Part shown: one piece after another, positions 1 through 11,255 of the stretch | Numbering within the stretch: position 1 is the first letter of the stretch | Layout of the letters: every line of letters starts with the position of its first letter | Assembly (NCBI RefSeq): GCF_003254395.2 | Contig: NC_037652.1 | Location: 1,141,001-1,205,000 of the forward strand | DNA length: 64,000 bases | Origin: Apis mellifera | Taxonomy: Eukaryota; Arthropoda; Insecta; Hymenoptera; Apidae | Direction: 5' to 3' | Notes under the pieces: generated by a model | The model's input: the letters and a program-made list of their open reading frames with translations, nothing else | The model's database searches: none | Told to the model about the DNA's origin: nothing | Made by a program: the position numbers and the translations under genes

Positions 1-189
1 ATATTAATAAACTTACCAATCTTATTGTTTAAAAAAAAAAGACAATAAATCCAATAAATCAAATTTTCCACCATTATATAAAAATCCCAATAATTAAATT
101 AACACTCTCATATTAATTCAATTCATACATATATATCTCAAAATCAATTTTCTTAAATTCCCTGAGATATAAAAAAGACCTATAAAAAG
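1..189. other. AT-rich spacer, no gene
   Basis: AT-rich sequence with a short poly(A) run near position 31 and no open frame of note. It runs directly into the first GC island. Confidence 0.7.
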
Positions 190-570
190 AAAAAAAAACC
201 TCGTCAGAGGTTCGCAGTTAACAACGCATGGTAATTACAGTAATTGCAATTAGTTTTACCATCAGCCATCCATGGCCACCGGAGGCTACTAAATCACGCG
301 GCAACAACGACCGAAATTAATTACAAGCATCGAGTCGTGGATCGGCGACAACCTCGGTTCCAGCCAACCTCGATTATCCGACACAAGGACCGTTTCATCC
401 GTGCAAATCGTACAAGGGCCGGCCGAACTTACTTCGGCGGACGCGATACACACGCGTCCACGGAATGAAAACTCGTCGAGGCGTGAAACGTTACGCAAAT
501 ATATCATGGACAAAGTTCTCGTGTAACCATGTCTCTCCATCCTTGACGTGGAACCGGTTCAATGGACAGC
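190..570. promoter_or_regulatory. GC island with clustered homeodomain cores
   Basis: The first GC- and CpG-rich island stands out sharply from its flanks. Seen directly: TAATTA at 232-237, the perfect 12-bp palindrome TAATTGCAATTA at 241-252 and another TAATTA at 318-323, all within 92 bp. Such cores bind homeodomain factors, and a TAAT-N4-ATTA palindrome can in principle take a dimer. Short overlapping frames on both strands (244-468 + and 289-540 -) have no recognisable domain and are more likely compositional. An insect regulatory element is the preferred reading. A non-coding exon is the alternative. Confidence 0.4.
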
Positions 571-2150
571 TGACATTCTATAAACAAATTATGAATTCTT
601 GTATTTGAATTCCTTTGGTTTCAATTGTTGACATAAGATGAAAGCATTTAGGATATTATTTAATTATGCATTTTAATTAATTGTGAAAAAACTCGTTTAT
701 TAATTTATGTTGAATTTATAACTTTTTTCAAAATCTTTTTTTTTCTTCTTTTTTCTTTTGAAATTTCAAGATCATCAATAATATTACAGGATCATATTGA
801 ATATTTTAAAAAAATTATTAATATATCTTTAAAATATATATAACTCTTCGTTATGATAAATATATATTTATAATATATAGAAGATAAATAAAAAAAGAAT
901 TATTTGTTATAATAAACACGACATATAGAGAAAATATAAAAAAGTATATAGATATAAAAATTATACATATATATTGTACATATTTATATTTTATTATAAA
1001 TTTACCATATTATTTTAATTTTATTATCATATATAATATCTCTAAAAGGTAAAAGTTAATTCGACTTCAAAAATGAAAATATAGAATATCGAAAATATAG
1101 AATAAATTTTTTTCATATTTTCTATTCGAAAAATAAAGTTTGAAAATTCGTTGAATAATAGTATCCAATCAGATTGAGACTCAAGATACAAATTTTCAAA
1201 TTCGTTTTCTCGAAAATAAAGTCTCATATTATTAAAAAATTTCATTTTACATTTTTAAATTAAAAATCATCTTTTCAGAAAGATTTTTTATATTTAAAAG
1301 ATACATAAAAAGAGTTAAACTTTGAACAAATTTTTTAAAAATAATTTACATTCAGTTTTTCAATATATTTCAACAAAATTTAAAAAAATAATAATTTATC
1401 TAAAAAAATATCTTAATTATCTCCAAAATATTTTTTATTTACAATATAAACATTAAGAAAAAAAGTTTAAAAGGATTTTTAATTACTTATTTATCTTTAA
1501 GTTCCATAAATTATTATAATTATTATAATTGTAAATTATAATTACAACATATTATTGTACGTATTACGTATTACTTAAAAAATTCAAGCTCAATTACAAT
1601 TTTTATTAAAATTTAATGATCTGAATAAAATTTAAAAACAAATTTTATCAATTATTAATGTTTCATACATACATATGAATGATTTATATATTATTATTAT
1701 TATAATTTATAATATCTTATTATTTATTTATTATACTTTCATGGTCAGATGATTCTTATGAATCTTGATACGAAATTAAGCATATTTAGATTGTATTTAA
1801 AATACTTGTATATATACATACATCATCAATCATCATAGATAATTTCTAAAAAAATTTTATTTGGCAAAATATCAAAAATAATAAACGGTGTACATAGAAT
1901 ATGTGTCGTAAAAGATCCACGTGTTGTAATCAAAATAAAGGAATGAAACACAAATTATATCAATACTAATCATTAATTAATTAATAAAAATAATAGTTGA
2001 TAAAATTTAGCAATCAATACAAATTATCATTGAATATCGTTCAAGGCCGAAGAATCACCTTCACGTTAATTATAACATATTACAACATATACAAACATTA
2101 ACAACACAAAGAAAACTTATCTAAAGCGGAACCTTTAATTATCTTCAAAT
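571..2150. other. AT-rich spacer, no gene
   Basis: About 1.6 kb of AT-rich DNA with many poly(A)/poly(T) runs. It includes a palindromic AT block around 1505-1550 (repeated ATTATAATTATTATAATTG-like units). A 67-codon minus frame at 1042-1245 is Phe/Ile/Glu-rich, as chance frames are at this composition. No gene is seen. Confidence 0.6.
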
Positions 2151-2760
2151 TCCACAATCACAACGTAATGCAAAGTGACCCTGCGCATATATAAAAATAA
2201 TCACGTATAGGCGCAGGCGAACGTGGATGTGCATCAGAGGCGAAGATATAAGCGGCTTAAAGGCGCAGAGCTCGGCTTGAAAACCGAACGCTCCACGTCC
2301 CGTAATCCTCCTCTAACTAGGTCCACGCGCGCGCTTTTGCACCGGGAACGTGTAATCGGTTCGTTTGAATTATTAAAGGAGGCCCTTGCGTTGGCCCTGT
2401 TCGCCAGAATTTACCCCCGTTCCATGTTTTTTCCTCAGTTTTCCACCCCCTTTATTTTTACCTGTTCCTCTCCTCGAAATGGCTCACTCACGCTCCAACA
2501 ACTCGCGCGCGCGCGCGCGCGCGCCAACACATTCGCTCGATTGCCTCTGAACCGTTCACGGCGTAATATCGGGGAGGGGGGCGGTAGTGGTGGTTGAGTA
2601 ATATAGTGGTCGTGAAACGAAAATTAGGGAGAGAAGGGAAGGATATATGGAAGGGATGTTGGGATTTGAGCCCAACATTTTGGGGGAAATGAAGAACTTT
2701 GATACGATTTTAAAGGGTTGGTTTGAGAAATATCGTATGAAGAATTAGTAGCCGAATGAA
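2151..2760. promoter_or_regulatory. GC island with CpG microsatellite and G-rich tail
   Basis: A GC island about 600 bp long. It holds a pure CG dinucleotide run (2504-2524), a G-rich stretch at 2571-2593, and a purine-rich downstream flank. A 124-codon plus frame (2223-2597) spans it. Its translation is Arg/Leu/Ala-rich, passes through the dinucleotide run and ends in a Gly/Ser tail, so I treat it as a product of low-stop GC sequence, not a gene. A promoter or CpG-rich regulatory element is possible, but no start-site motif singles one out. Confidence 0.3.
2504..2524. repeat. (CG)n microsatellite
   Basis: Pure alternating CG run of about 21 bases inside the GC island. Alternating CG is the classical Z-DNA-prone sequence. 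It is notable in a genome where nearly all other dinucleotide runs are AT. Confidence 0.9.
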
Positions 2761-2974
2761 GTTTGAATACATAATCGAATGGATTTTTATACATTTCTAA
2801 GATATTTTTGAAAGATTAATTTTAAAGATCAAAATAAATACATAAATATATAAAATGGTATATAAAAATGTTATTTGAAATTTATTTATTAGATTGGTAA
2901 ACAATTGAAATTTATATGAAATGAAAAGAATAATAAAAATATAATACAATGAAAAATAGTCTTATTTTATTTTA

Positions 2975-3095
2975 CAGAAATTATTTTGTTTATAATTTAA
3001 TAAATAAGTCTCAATTGATATTTTTGTATACATCACATAACATTAATTATAGCCTTTTTATTTTGCCTTCTAGAATTAATTCTTCAAATATGATT
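2975..3095 (+). repeat. Dispersed repeat R1, copy 1
   Basis: Matches the R1 core seen elsewhere in this window: a TTTATAATTTAATAAATAA block, then AATTGATATTTTTGTATA, then TTTTGCCTTCTAGAATTAAT. The order of the three blocks is the same in copies near 5.95, 25.93, 27.94, 38.66, 47.4 and 61.9 kb. By eye it is about 65-75% similar to the others, so this is an old diverged element. No coding capacity is seen. Confidence 0.55.
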
Positions 3096-3112
3096 CATGA
3101 ATATTCATGAAT
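3093..3112. repeat. Perfect 20-bp palindrome / tandem decamer
   Basis: ATTCATGAATATTCATGAAT is its own reverse complement and is also two copies of ATTCATGAAT. It lies at the 3' end of R1 copy 1. Confidence 0.9.
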
Positions 3113-3940
3113 ATGTTAATATTCATATAACTATATTAAATAAAAAAATAGATAAAGATAAAAGCATATAAATATAATTTGTTTTGAAAATTTGTAATTT
3201 TGTATGAACTAAATTATATTATAATTTAAAAAGAAATTTTTAACATCGATTGCTCAATATATTAATTCTATATTAATCTAGAATAATAGCACATGCTTGA
3301 TTATAGATAGCGATTCGAAATGATTATTTAAAAAAGTAATCCTAAATTACACTTTAAGAAATAAAAATATTATCTAAAAGACAAACTGAAAAATTTAATG
3401 CTTGAAGATTCAAAAAAGCTATAAAAAAAATATAGCATGTTTAGATCAAAAATTAATAAATGCAATTCTGCAGTTGCAGGAAATCTATGTATTAATTCAT
3501 TTGACAAAACCATTCAATTTTTAAAATTCTCCAAGCAAGAATTCCTAGAATATCAAATATTCAATAATAAAGATGAATATATTCTAACCATCATGATTAA
3601 CAATTCAAAGAGAAATAAAATAATTTAGAAATGACAACTGCATTAAAAAATAAAAACGTTATCTATAAATGTCCTGGTCAATAAAATAAATAATTTAATC
3701 TTTATTCCAAAACTTCATAATATCTTTTTGATAAATGCAAGCCACACAATATTATATCTTCCTATTAAAAAATAAAATAAAATATCATATATTATTATTA
3801 ACAATTCTTATCATTTTACTTATCAGAAATTTAAACGTTTCTTAAACTAACATTTAAAGTCCTAATAGATCCTCAAGGACATCAAGGATTCATAGGTTCA
3901 ACCAGAAACACCAATTCCAATAAATCCAACATGCAGAGAA
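3113..3940. other. AT-rich spacer, no gene
   Basis: AT-rich DNA. A 63-codon plus frame at 3437-3628 (Asn/Lys/Ile-rich) has no feature separating it from chance. Composition rises towards the island that follows. Confidence 0.6.
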
Positions 3941-3957
3941 CACGATTCCCTGTCCCT

Positions 3958-4006
<49 letters not shown>

Positions 4007-4660
4007 CGTCTACAACCAGCAGCCACGTCAGAAATTCCCGTCGTTCTCACTCTATCAACCTCATCATTCTTTGACATCCTTTCCCAACGGCGCTGCAACA
4101 TTTTTGCCGACGAAGTCCGGGAGAGCACCGGCCCTCACCAATCGATACGAACCGTGTCACATCGACATTATGAAATTCCTGTCTCGCCTGTTAGGCGTAC
4201 TAGAGCCTGATGAATAAATACTTCGCGCGGAATTCCCGTGTCGAAGTCACCGGTAGATCCTCGCGAAGGCCCAAGTCTAGGCACTCTCTGTCTCTCCCTT
4301 CCTCCCTCCCTCCCTTGCCCCCGCTCAAAGGGTTGAAACAGCGGCGGTAGACACGTGTCTGTCGTTAACGTTTCATTGTCGATTATTAATTCGCGATTCT
4401 ACACGAGCGTTGGAGAAAGGTAGCACGCGTGAAGTCTCATGGAATATTCGAAGATGGTGGATTTGCTTTGTGCTTGATTTGCTCTGACTTGTGAGTAAAT
4501 CTTTGCACTTCGATATTCCTTGCGAATATATGATGTAACAATGACTCGTTTGTAGATGGTAGATTATTGAAGTTGATGAATTGAAAATTTGGGGATTTTT
4601 TGTGGAGATGTGTAAAGTGCAAACAATTGGGACGAAGTCTTTCGAAACGGAGTCAAAATG
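3941..4660. promoter_or_regulatory. GC island after a long CT run
   Basis: A GC-rich, CpG-rich island about 700 bp long. It begins with a (TC)20 run and contains a C/T-rich block (4291-4325). It also holds a 12-bp perfect palindrome AGACACGTGTCT at 4349-4360 with a CACGTG E-box at its centre. CACGTG is bound by bHLH factors such as Max/Myc and Clock/Cycle types. TC runs in insect promoters can bind GAGA-class factors, so a regulatory role is plausible but unproven. No convincing frame. Confidence 0.35.
3961..4000. repeat. (TC)20 microsatellite
   Basis: Uninterrupted TC dinucleotide repeat of 40 bases at the edge of a GC island. It is one of the longest non-AT microsatellites in the window. 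Confidence 0.95.
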
Positions 4661-5189
4661 ATTCTTGAGTATCGATATTCACAATGGTTATAAGAAGTAT
4701 TTGTATACTAATCTATTTATTATCAAGTATTGTTGATATATCGATTAATATTGTAATATAATATCAATATAATAATGCCATATTGTAATAAATTTCCTGA
4801 TTTGAATATCTGATAAGAAAAAATTTAATTACAAAAGTTATTCTTGAAAAACATTATATATATTTAAAAATATAGAAATAAAATATAAAATTTTTAAACA
4901 TCAAATATCATTAATCGATTTTTTAATAATACTACTAATCGAATAAATAATAAAGATATACCAAATATCGAATTATATATATCTTTTTCAATTTTTAATT
5001 TTTAATTTAATTATATTATCCTAGCAAGATTTAAAAATATAATGAATATCTCTATTTAAATCGCTTAATTAAAGTAATAAATTTATAATATGCGTAAATA
5101 TTAATAAAGATATTAATAGAGATACTTGCTTGATTGATTGTCATCGTAGTGAAAAAACGAAAAAGAAAAAAAAAAAAGAAAAAAAAAAG
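4661..5189. other. AT-rich spacer, no gene
   Basis: AT-rich DNA with repeated ATATCAATAT / ATCGATTAAT-type words. It ends in an A-rich run with G interruptions at about 5157-5195. Nothing gene-like. Confidence 0.6.
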
Positions 5190-5640
5190 AAGAATTAATC
5201 GAATTTTGAGACAAGCTGTATCGAGTAATACATCCTCGCGACAACAGCGAGTGCATTGGCCGACCATGAGTTAGATCGGTTTAACAACCGCTTGTAAACA
5301 GCCTCGTAACTTCTCTGCCCCTTCCCTGATCCGCATCAACCCCTTCTCGACCGATCTATTGCACATTCTGCCTGTCTCTCTTGCATATTCGTCTCTCTAC
5401 CTGTTATCTCCTTTCCATCAGTTCTCTGAGATATTTTATCGGCTTCTATTACAGTCTATCTATCTACAGTCTTGCAATTTAGAATTCGAGTCAGAGTTAA
5501 AATTAAACTTTGATTTAATTGTGAGAAAGTTCATGCTACGAATATATAATCTTTCTTTGTTGAGATATCTTAATGGAAACTCAAGTTTCTTTTTTTTTCT
5601 TCATTATCTTGTTTCCTTTAAGGAAAATTAATTTTTATTG
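5190..5640. other. Weak GC island with short open frames
   Basis: Moderately GC-rich. The minus frame 5052-5267 and plus frame 5359-5631 include homopolymer Phe or Leu/Ile/Ser stretches from poly(T) tracts and have no recognisable motif. A plus-strand C/T-rich stretch at 5309-5400 could act as a polypyrimidine tract, but no convincing exon follows. Confidence 0.3.
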
Positions 5641-5859
5641 TCCTTGTTAGAAAAATAAATTAGAAAATTAAAAAAGGATATATATAGCACGTTAACATAC
5701 TTATTTGAAGAAATAAATTTCTTTTTCTAGAAATCAAAATGAATATAAAAATAATATAAATAAAAATAAATATAAAATAAACATAAAAACATTGATCGAG
5801 ATGTATTCATTAATAATAATTATGACTTAATTATTAATATTAATTACAAGAACGAGATT

Positions 5860-6110
5860 TTAGATTAAATGAAACGAGACAGATACAGAGATGATGCAAC
5901 GAAGTTTTTCATATTATCTCTGTCTCGGTTCATTTAAAAGCAAATTTCAATTATTTATAACTCAATAAAACGTTAATCGATATTGTGTATGTACAATTGT
6001 TTCTTTTGCTCTTTAGCATCGATCTATTTAAAAACATAATATTACCAGACATAATTTAAAATATTTCAATATAAATATTTTAAAAAAAAAATAGAAGAAT
6101 GTCATATCTA
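5860..6110 (+). repeat. Dispersed repeat R1, copy 2, with 5' hairpin
   Basis: The R1 core (AATTATTTATAACTCAATAAA, later TTTTGCTCTTTAGCATCGAT) is preceded by an inverted repeat. Arms 5865-5882 and 5920-5937 pair at 17 of 18 positions around a 37-base loop. Related but decayed sequence precedes the R1 core near 25.86 and 27.89 kb, so the hairpin may be an original part of the element. Confidence 0.55.
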
Positions 6111-6179
6111 ATTCTTTGCATATTATAAGATTCAATATTTATCTTATGTGACGTATAAACAATTTTTATTATTAAGCTT

Positions 6180-6500
6180 ATTTGAAAAATAAGCTTCGAT
6201 AGACGATATTTTTTCCACTTCTCTACTTTTATTCTCTGCACCGATCAGTTTTTCTATATTGAAGTGTTCGTGATCTTCTCTTCCATTAAGTCTTAAGTGC
6301 ATTTTTCCTGGAAAGGGGACCAGACAAGGCCCATTGTTAGGACGTGTGGCGCCAAGTGACTTTTCTAGAGTGCAAGAGGTTTTTTTCTACTGCTGATTTT
6401 ATTCAAATTAAAGAGGTACATTTCCGACTACTTAAAGCGATTCCTTTTACTTCGTACATTTCCTATTGTTTTCAATTAGAATTAACGAGAATGTAACATC
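6180..6500. other. Weak GC island
   Basis: Moderately GC-rich patch; its least AT-rich part is about 6300-6380, including GGAAAGGGGACCAG. No open frame of interest, no clear splice pair and no clustered binding sites. Confidence 0.4.
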
Positions 6501-7084
6501 GGGATTCTTTTTTTTTTTTAAGGTATTTAAAGAATAAGAATAAGAATAGAGATGAAAGGATAGAATATGATTTAGAAAAAGCTCAAATTATTATTCCGAT
6601 CTTAATGATCTATGTATATAAAATAACATTTAGATAAAAGTTGAAGAAAATATTTAAAAAAAAGTGTTTCTCTTGAAAATTAATCTTTCTTAGGAATAAG
6701 TTTTTAACAAAAAATAAATACAAGTGACAACATGTCTGTATTCATTTTATGTTAGAAAAAAATATCTGATAAAAGCCATGCTTTGAAAGACGATCTCTTT
6801 CAACTTCAATGTACTCAAGATGCTAGTGAAAGTAAAAAAAAATTAGAATATATAAAATACTTAAACAATATTTAAAGAAAGTGAGAGAATTGTGAGAATT
6901 TTAGCCAAATCATGCTTTTTTATTTATAACTGTATTAGATATATCATACTTAATTAATTGTCTTATCTAAAAATAATAATTTCCATCAAAAAACTCGTAG
7001 GACAACACGAATTTTGAACAAAATATAAATTGCTTGCTCAATATAAATATCCATATCTAATATATGAATGATACAATATGCAAT
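6501..7084. other. AT-rich spacer, no gene
   Basis: A/T-rich with poly(T) near 6509 and degenerate A-rich words. No gene. Confidence 0.6.
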
Positions 7085-7700
7085 ATGCTTATTTTACATT
7101 AATCATTGTATCTACGTAACCGTCTAGCATAGAAATTAGAATAAAGTTACGACATATTATGATATAGCTAGACGAACGAAAACTTTGGCCGACGCAGTCA
7201 CAGATAGGAGAATTACAAGGAAATGGCATATATGAAACGCACATCGTCGAACGAAGACTTACAGTCCCCGGGAAAATGTCGAAGTTAACGAACAAAGCCG
7301 TTCCCACGGAAGTAGCGCAGTCTGGAATGCCGCCGAACGACTTATGCCTCCGACTACGAGAAAACGTAGAAGCCGATAATTAGTACATAAAAGCTGAAGC
7401 GTTACGGTAACACAGCGGATAATGTCACTTACAGGGTGAACGAACCGGAGTGCCTCGGCCAAACGAGACCAGACCGCTTCTCCGTCGTCTCTCATTTTAT
7501 CCGAATGGAATCTAAGAGAATGTGACGAATGGGCGGAAGAAATCTTAAGGTTTTCACGTTTGTGCGTCTTAGATATTATTGAAATTCTAATCGACTTTCG
7601 CTACTTTACCGAGCGACTTCTATCTAGGCTGTAAGGAAAAGGTGTCGAATAATTGTCGCTCGTTAGGAATTGTTTTTCTCATATTTTTTTGATTCTTGGC
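7085..7700. promoter_or_regulatory. GC island containing candidate spliced transcript
   Basis: CpG-rich island of about 600 bp with the best cluster of minus-strand splice signals in the window, described in the next entry. It could equally be a regulatory element. Confidence 0.35.
7263..7495 (-). other. Candidate two-exon minus-strand transcript
   Basis: Seen on the minus strand: an ATG at 7495 opens 21 codons (MRDDGEAVWSRLAEALRFVHP) ending at 7433, followed at once by a perfect GTAAGT donor (7432-7427). A 79-base interval follows, with a TACTAAT branch-point-like word and a TTTTCTCGTAG acceptor ending at 7354. The 91-base segment 7353-7263 is followed by a second perfect GTAAGT donor. A 79-base intron is an ordinary size for insects. 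Against coding: the first junction is phase 0, and the second segment then hits TAA after three codons. Its other two frames are open. If real it may be a non-coding RNA, or the start may lie elsewhere. Chance alignment of short motifs is the main alternative. Confidence 0.2.
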
Positions 7701-8139
7701 GAATCGATGATGGAATTGATTCGTATGAATTTAATAATTTAATAGTGAAAAAGTCTCATTTAGAATTATAAATGGAATATAACATAAAGTAGATTTTATT
7801 TTATCAATTATAAATAAATTTAAAAAATATTTATAAAAATATTCATATTATTTAGAAATCTTAATAAATAATCCATTCATCAAAGTAGTTTTAAGTATTT
7901 ATTGTATATACCTGTTGTATAAATATTTAATGAAATCATATGATATGAATTTTACCATTACATTAAGTTTGTTAATTTTATTGCCTTCCTCTTCAACGTT
8001 GATTATGCCTCTTAAGTATATCATATTTAACTCCTCTATTCTTCACTCGAATTTATTACCAAATATTTTAAAACAACGTAATAATCAAACCATTCAATAC
8101 CTCTATATATATATACCTAACAATTTTAATTAAAATCTC
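7701..8139. other. AT-rich spacer, no gene
   Basis: AT-rich. A 72-codon plus frame (7915-8133) is Ile/Leu/Ser/Asn-rich with no domain and is most likely chance. Confidence 0.55.
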
Positions 8140-9050
8140 TCTCTACATTAAATGTTAATTGAGAAGTCTTAATCATTCTAATTGGTTACCTTATGCTTTC
8201 ACAGTATAAACATGATACTAAATATATCAAAATATTCAACAAATATTCCACTAATTATAATTAACCTATCTCATTGCATGAAGAATCAATTAAAATATTA
8301 AATCTCAATTAAAATACTAATATTAACTATATTTCCATAATTTGTTTTCAAGAAACTACTATACAGAGAGTACATTCATCTTAATCAGTTACCATGTTTC
8401 AACAACAAGAATTTTAAAATACTTCCTATCTTTATATTGATATTATCCAACTACATTATCAATTATAATTGAACTTACTTATTATATCAAAAATTATTTA
8501 AAATAATGATGAATGAATATCATTTTGCATGTTTTTTTATCTTTCGCATAATAAGTTTTATAAAAATTAAAATATCTCTCAAACTAATAATTTTTAAATA
8601 TATACAAGTAAATTTACAGATTCAATTACACAATTTCAAGCTACATTAAACAATACATTACAATATAATTATAAATCATTCATTTAAAAATTTATCGTTG
8701 CAAATAATAATAATGATATTACAAATCAAGATATTAATTTCAAATAAAATATCCTCTATAATTAATTGCAAATATTAAACTTTTAACATACCTTCAAAAC
8801 TCATTTTATACAGACAATACACTCACTCTAATTTTTAACTTCATATCATGGAATCATCCAATCTTTACATTACAGCTATAATTAAATTCCCAACAACATG
8901 AAAAAACAAATATTAAACTTTTAATGTATCCTCCACAATTCATTTTGTACAGACAACATATCCATCCTAATTTTTAATCCACTTCCTATCTACCCAACAA
9001 TCGTCCAACCCATAACTACATTACCAATCACGATTAACCCCCTCCCTCTC
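8140..9050 (+). repeat. Degenerate tandem array, ~140-220 bp units
   Basis: An ACATTA...AATTATAATTAA-type anchor recurs at about 8247, 8453, 8654, 8877 and 9018. Between anchors recur TACAGACAATAC/TACAGAGAGTAC-type words and a TAATTTTTAAC-type word. The last two units are clearest: CAAATATTAAACTTTTAA starts at both 8769 and 8908, and the words after it match in order. The strand is C-rich and G-poor throughout. By eye the units are about 60-75% similar. No coding frame crosses the array. Confidence 0.6.
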
Positions 9051-9710
9051 TCCCTCTCCGAACAACATCAAAAACCAATTAAAAACTCCCGGCAACACTC
9101 GGCTCGACTCTTTGCATTTTCAAAAAACGATACACCCCAACCCAAATTCCCCAACCCAAACCAATTTGCCCAATTCGAATCCATGAAATCTCGCAGCACT
9201 CCCTCGCGGCGGCTATTCCCAAGAGTGCACCATTCCATCGGAATCTCCCTTCCCTCCTCCCTTTCCCTCCAGCCGCCGATTTTTCTCCACCGGTTTTCTC
9301 CCGCTTAATCGAAACGATCGCGAGATTTTCGAAATACCGAGCCGGTCACGCGAACGCGTGTCGAAGCGTTATCGCGCGTAACTCGCGCGTGCCCCGTCCA
9401 ATAAATCGCCAAGTGAATATTTTCGTGCCATTTTTCGCGATTTATAATTCCGCTTTAACACGTCCACCCGCTGCGAGATAAAGTATCACGCGAGTTGCCG
9501 GTTATCGGCCGCGGAAAAGGAGGGGGGGAGGGGGGAGGGAGGGGGAATTATTCTGTGCGATTACGCCGCCGCCGGGTGGGCGAGGAAAACGGTTTAATAA
9601 TTCATGAGGGTACACGCGATGATTTTTCACGGAATCTTGACCGCGCCCCCCTCCTCCCGTCTCTTACCGCTCTTTAGCATTTCCGCGGTCTTCTTGACTC
9701 GATTCTGATC
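9051..9710. promoter_or_regulatory. GC island with G-quadruplex and CpG palindrome
   Basis: A strong GC/CpG island. It contains the inverted repeat CACGCG-AA-CGCGTG (9347-9360) and a long G-run cluster (next entry). CpG is dense at 9300-9480. A 60-codon plus frame (9495-9677) starts in the G-rich tract and is Gly/Arg-rich, so it is not treated as a gene. Promoter-like composition without an assignable gene. Confidence 0.35.
9522..9545 (+). other. G-quadruplex candidate
   Basis: Four G-runs of 7, 6, 3 and 5 bases, separated by single A residues, within 24 bases. Single-base loops between runs of three or more G are the most stable class of intramolecular quadruplex in vitro, so folding is likely if the strand is exposed. 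This is the densest G-run cluster on the plus strand here. Confidence 0.75.
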
Positions 9711-9721
9711 GTCTTCCCGTG

Positions 9722-9738
9722 TTTTTTTTTTTTTTTTT
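9722..9738. repeat. Poly(T) run
   Basis: 17 uninterrupted T after the GC island. Confidence 0.95.
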
Positions 9739-9939
9739 CTCTTTTCCTCTGATTACTGCCGTATTTTTTACGCCTCGAGTGATTTCTTCCGCTTTTCTTT
9801 GTATGTATGGTTCTCCCTCTTTTTTTTTTATCCTGATGTTGAAATAGTGGAACAGTCGTTATATTGAAATGAAGTTTTTTATTCGAGTAATTCTTCTTTT
9901 TTTTTAAATATAGATGTATTTGTTTACAGTTTATGCGCA

Positions 9940-10080
9940 AGGTATTAATATATTCGTGGAAAATCTTTGGAAGATCGATTCTAAAAATGGAAAAGATATT
10001 TATTAATTTATAAGTCCTAATTTGTAATTTATAATTTATATATTTGTTTTCATGTCAATCTTTCAAAAATTAAATTCATA
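9940..10080 (-). repeat. Dispersed repeat R1, inverted copy
   Basis: Read on the minus strand it gives TTAGAATCGATCTTCCAAAG then CACGAATATATTAATA. These match the R1 3' block in the copies at 27.98 kb (AAAATCGATTTTCCAAAGAT) and 47.48 kb (CACGAATATATATTAATAAT). Copies in both orientations argue for dispersal, not tandem duplication. Confidence 0.5.
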
Positions 10081-11255
10081 AGTTCTAAAAATTCTATAAA
10101 TAAATATGAAGGATTGTTTAATTCAAAGAAAGAGTATAGTAAATAAATTATTTTTTTTGTAGATCAAATACTTTTATATATTTTTATACAGAAGAGATTT
10201 TTAGATTAAATAGATTAATACATTCAATGTTACATAATTTCATTTAAAAAAATTAAGTTGATCTCAAAATCTCTTTGTTCTCGTTTAAACAAAAATATCT
10301 TGTATATATATATATTAGCATCTTACATATTATTTAAAAAAGAATATATTTTATATAAATATGTACATATAATTTCATTTCCAATAATCTACTCAATTAA
10401 ATGCAGAATCTCTTTTCTTAAATGGCCATGAGTATTAAAATTTATGATATCATCAGTTTCATTAAAATTAAATTAAAATAAGGCGAAAATTTAAAAATTA
10501 TTTTACTACATACACATTTGGCAGATACGCTTTTCAATTTTAATTTAATTTGAATAAATATTGCCGTATCATAAACCCAATTGACCCACACCGAGCGCGG
10601 ATTTTCCATTATCTTGCTCGTAAAAGAAATGTTCCAATCTCGATTAACCATCAAATGGGCGTTAGTAAACAGATTGTCTTTTAACCCCACGCTATCACAA
10701 ATTTTATCTTATCTATTATTCATTTTACAACAATTTAATCTCTGTGTAACGAATATATATCAAATATCATAAATGTTATAAATTTAAAACAAATTTATAA
10801 GCACAATATTATTTGAACGAATTAATTTGTTGCTAATTTTATATCATGAATACATATTAAATAATATTATAATTGTGAAAATATTATTTATACTATATTA
10901 TTCATATTATATTATCATTGTATTGTTTATAAGTAATGTTAATAAAAGTTTGAATAATTAGTCACTATGTAAGATAATTTAATTCATATAATTACAATAT
11001 TTATATAAATTTTTACTACAAGTACAACAATAAATTAATATGCATAAAATATTATTTATTCCTTATTTTTATTAAAAAATACACAACAAAATAAATATTT
11101 TTGAATTTTAATAACAACACGTATCTTCAATGATTAATATCTTTATAAAAATTATTACCAAAATAGTTAGTATATAAGAAAGAAAGAAAAAGAAAGAAAA
11201 CTCATAAAACATTGAAACTATTTACTTTTCTCGTAAATATAAGAAGAAAAAAAGT
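10081..11255. other. AT-rich spacer with faint GC patch
   Basis: Mostly AT-rich. A faint GC patch at about 10560-10700 carries opposed short frames (10442-10690 - and 10581-10772 +) with no recognisable motif. A/G-rich runs occur at 11175-11200. No gene. Confidence 0.5.

Noticed and set aside
2223..2597. 124-codon plus frame
   Set aside because: Runs through the (CG)n microsatellite and ends in a GGC/GGT tail. Arg/Ala/Leu-rich composition reflects GC content.
8140..9050. CRISPR-like array
   Set aside because: Units are long, diverged and without constant repeats or uniform spacers. The genome looks eukaryotic.
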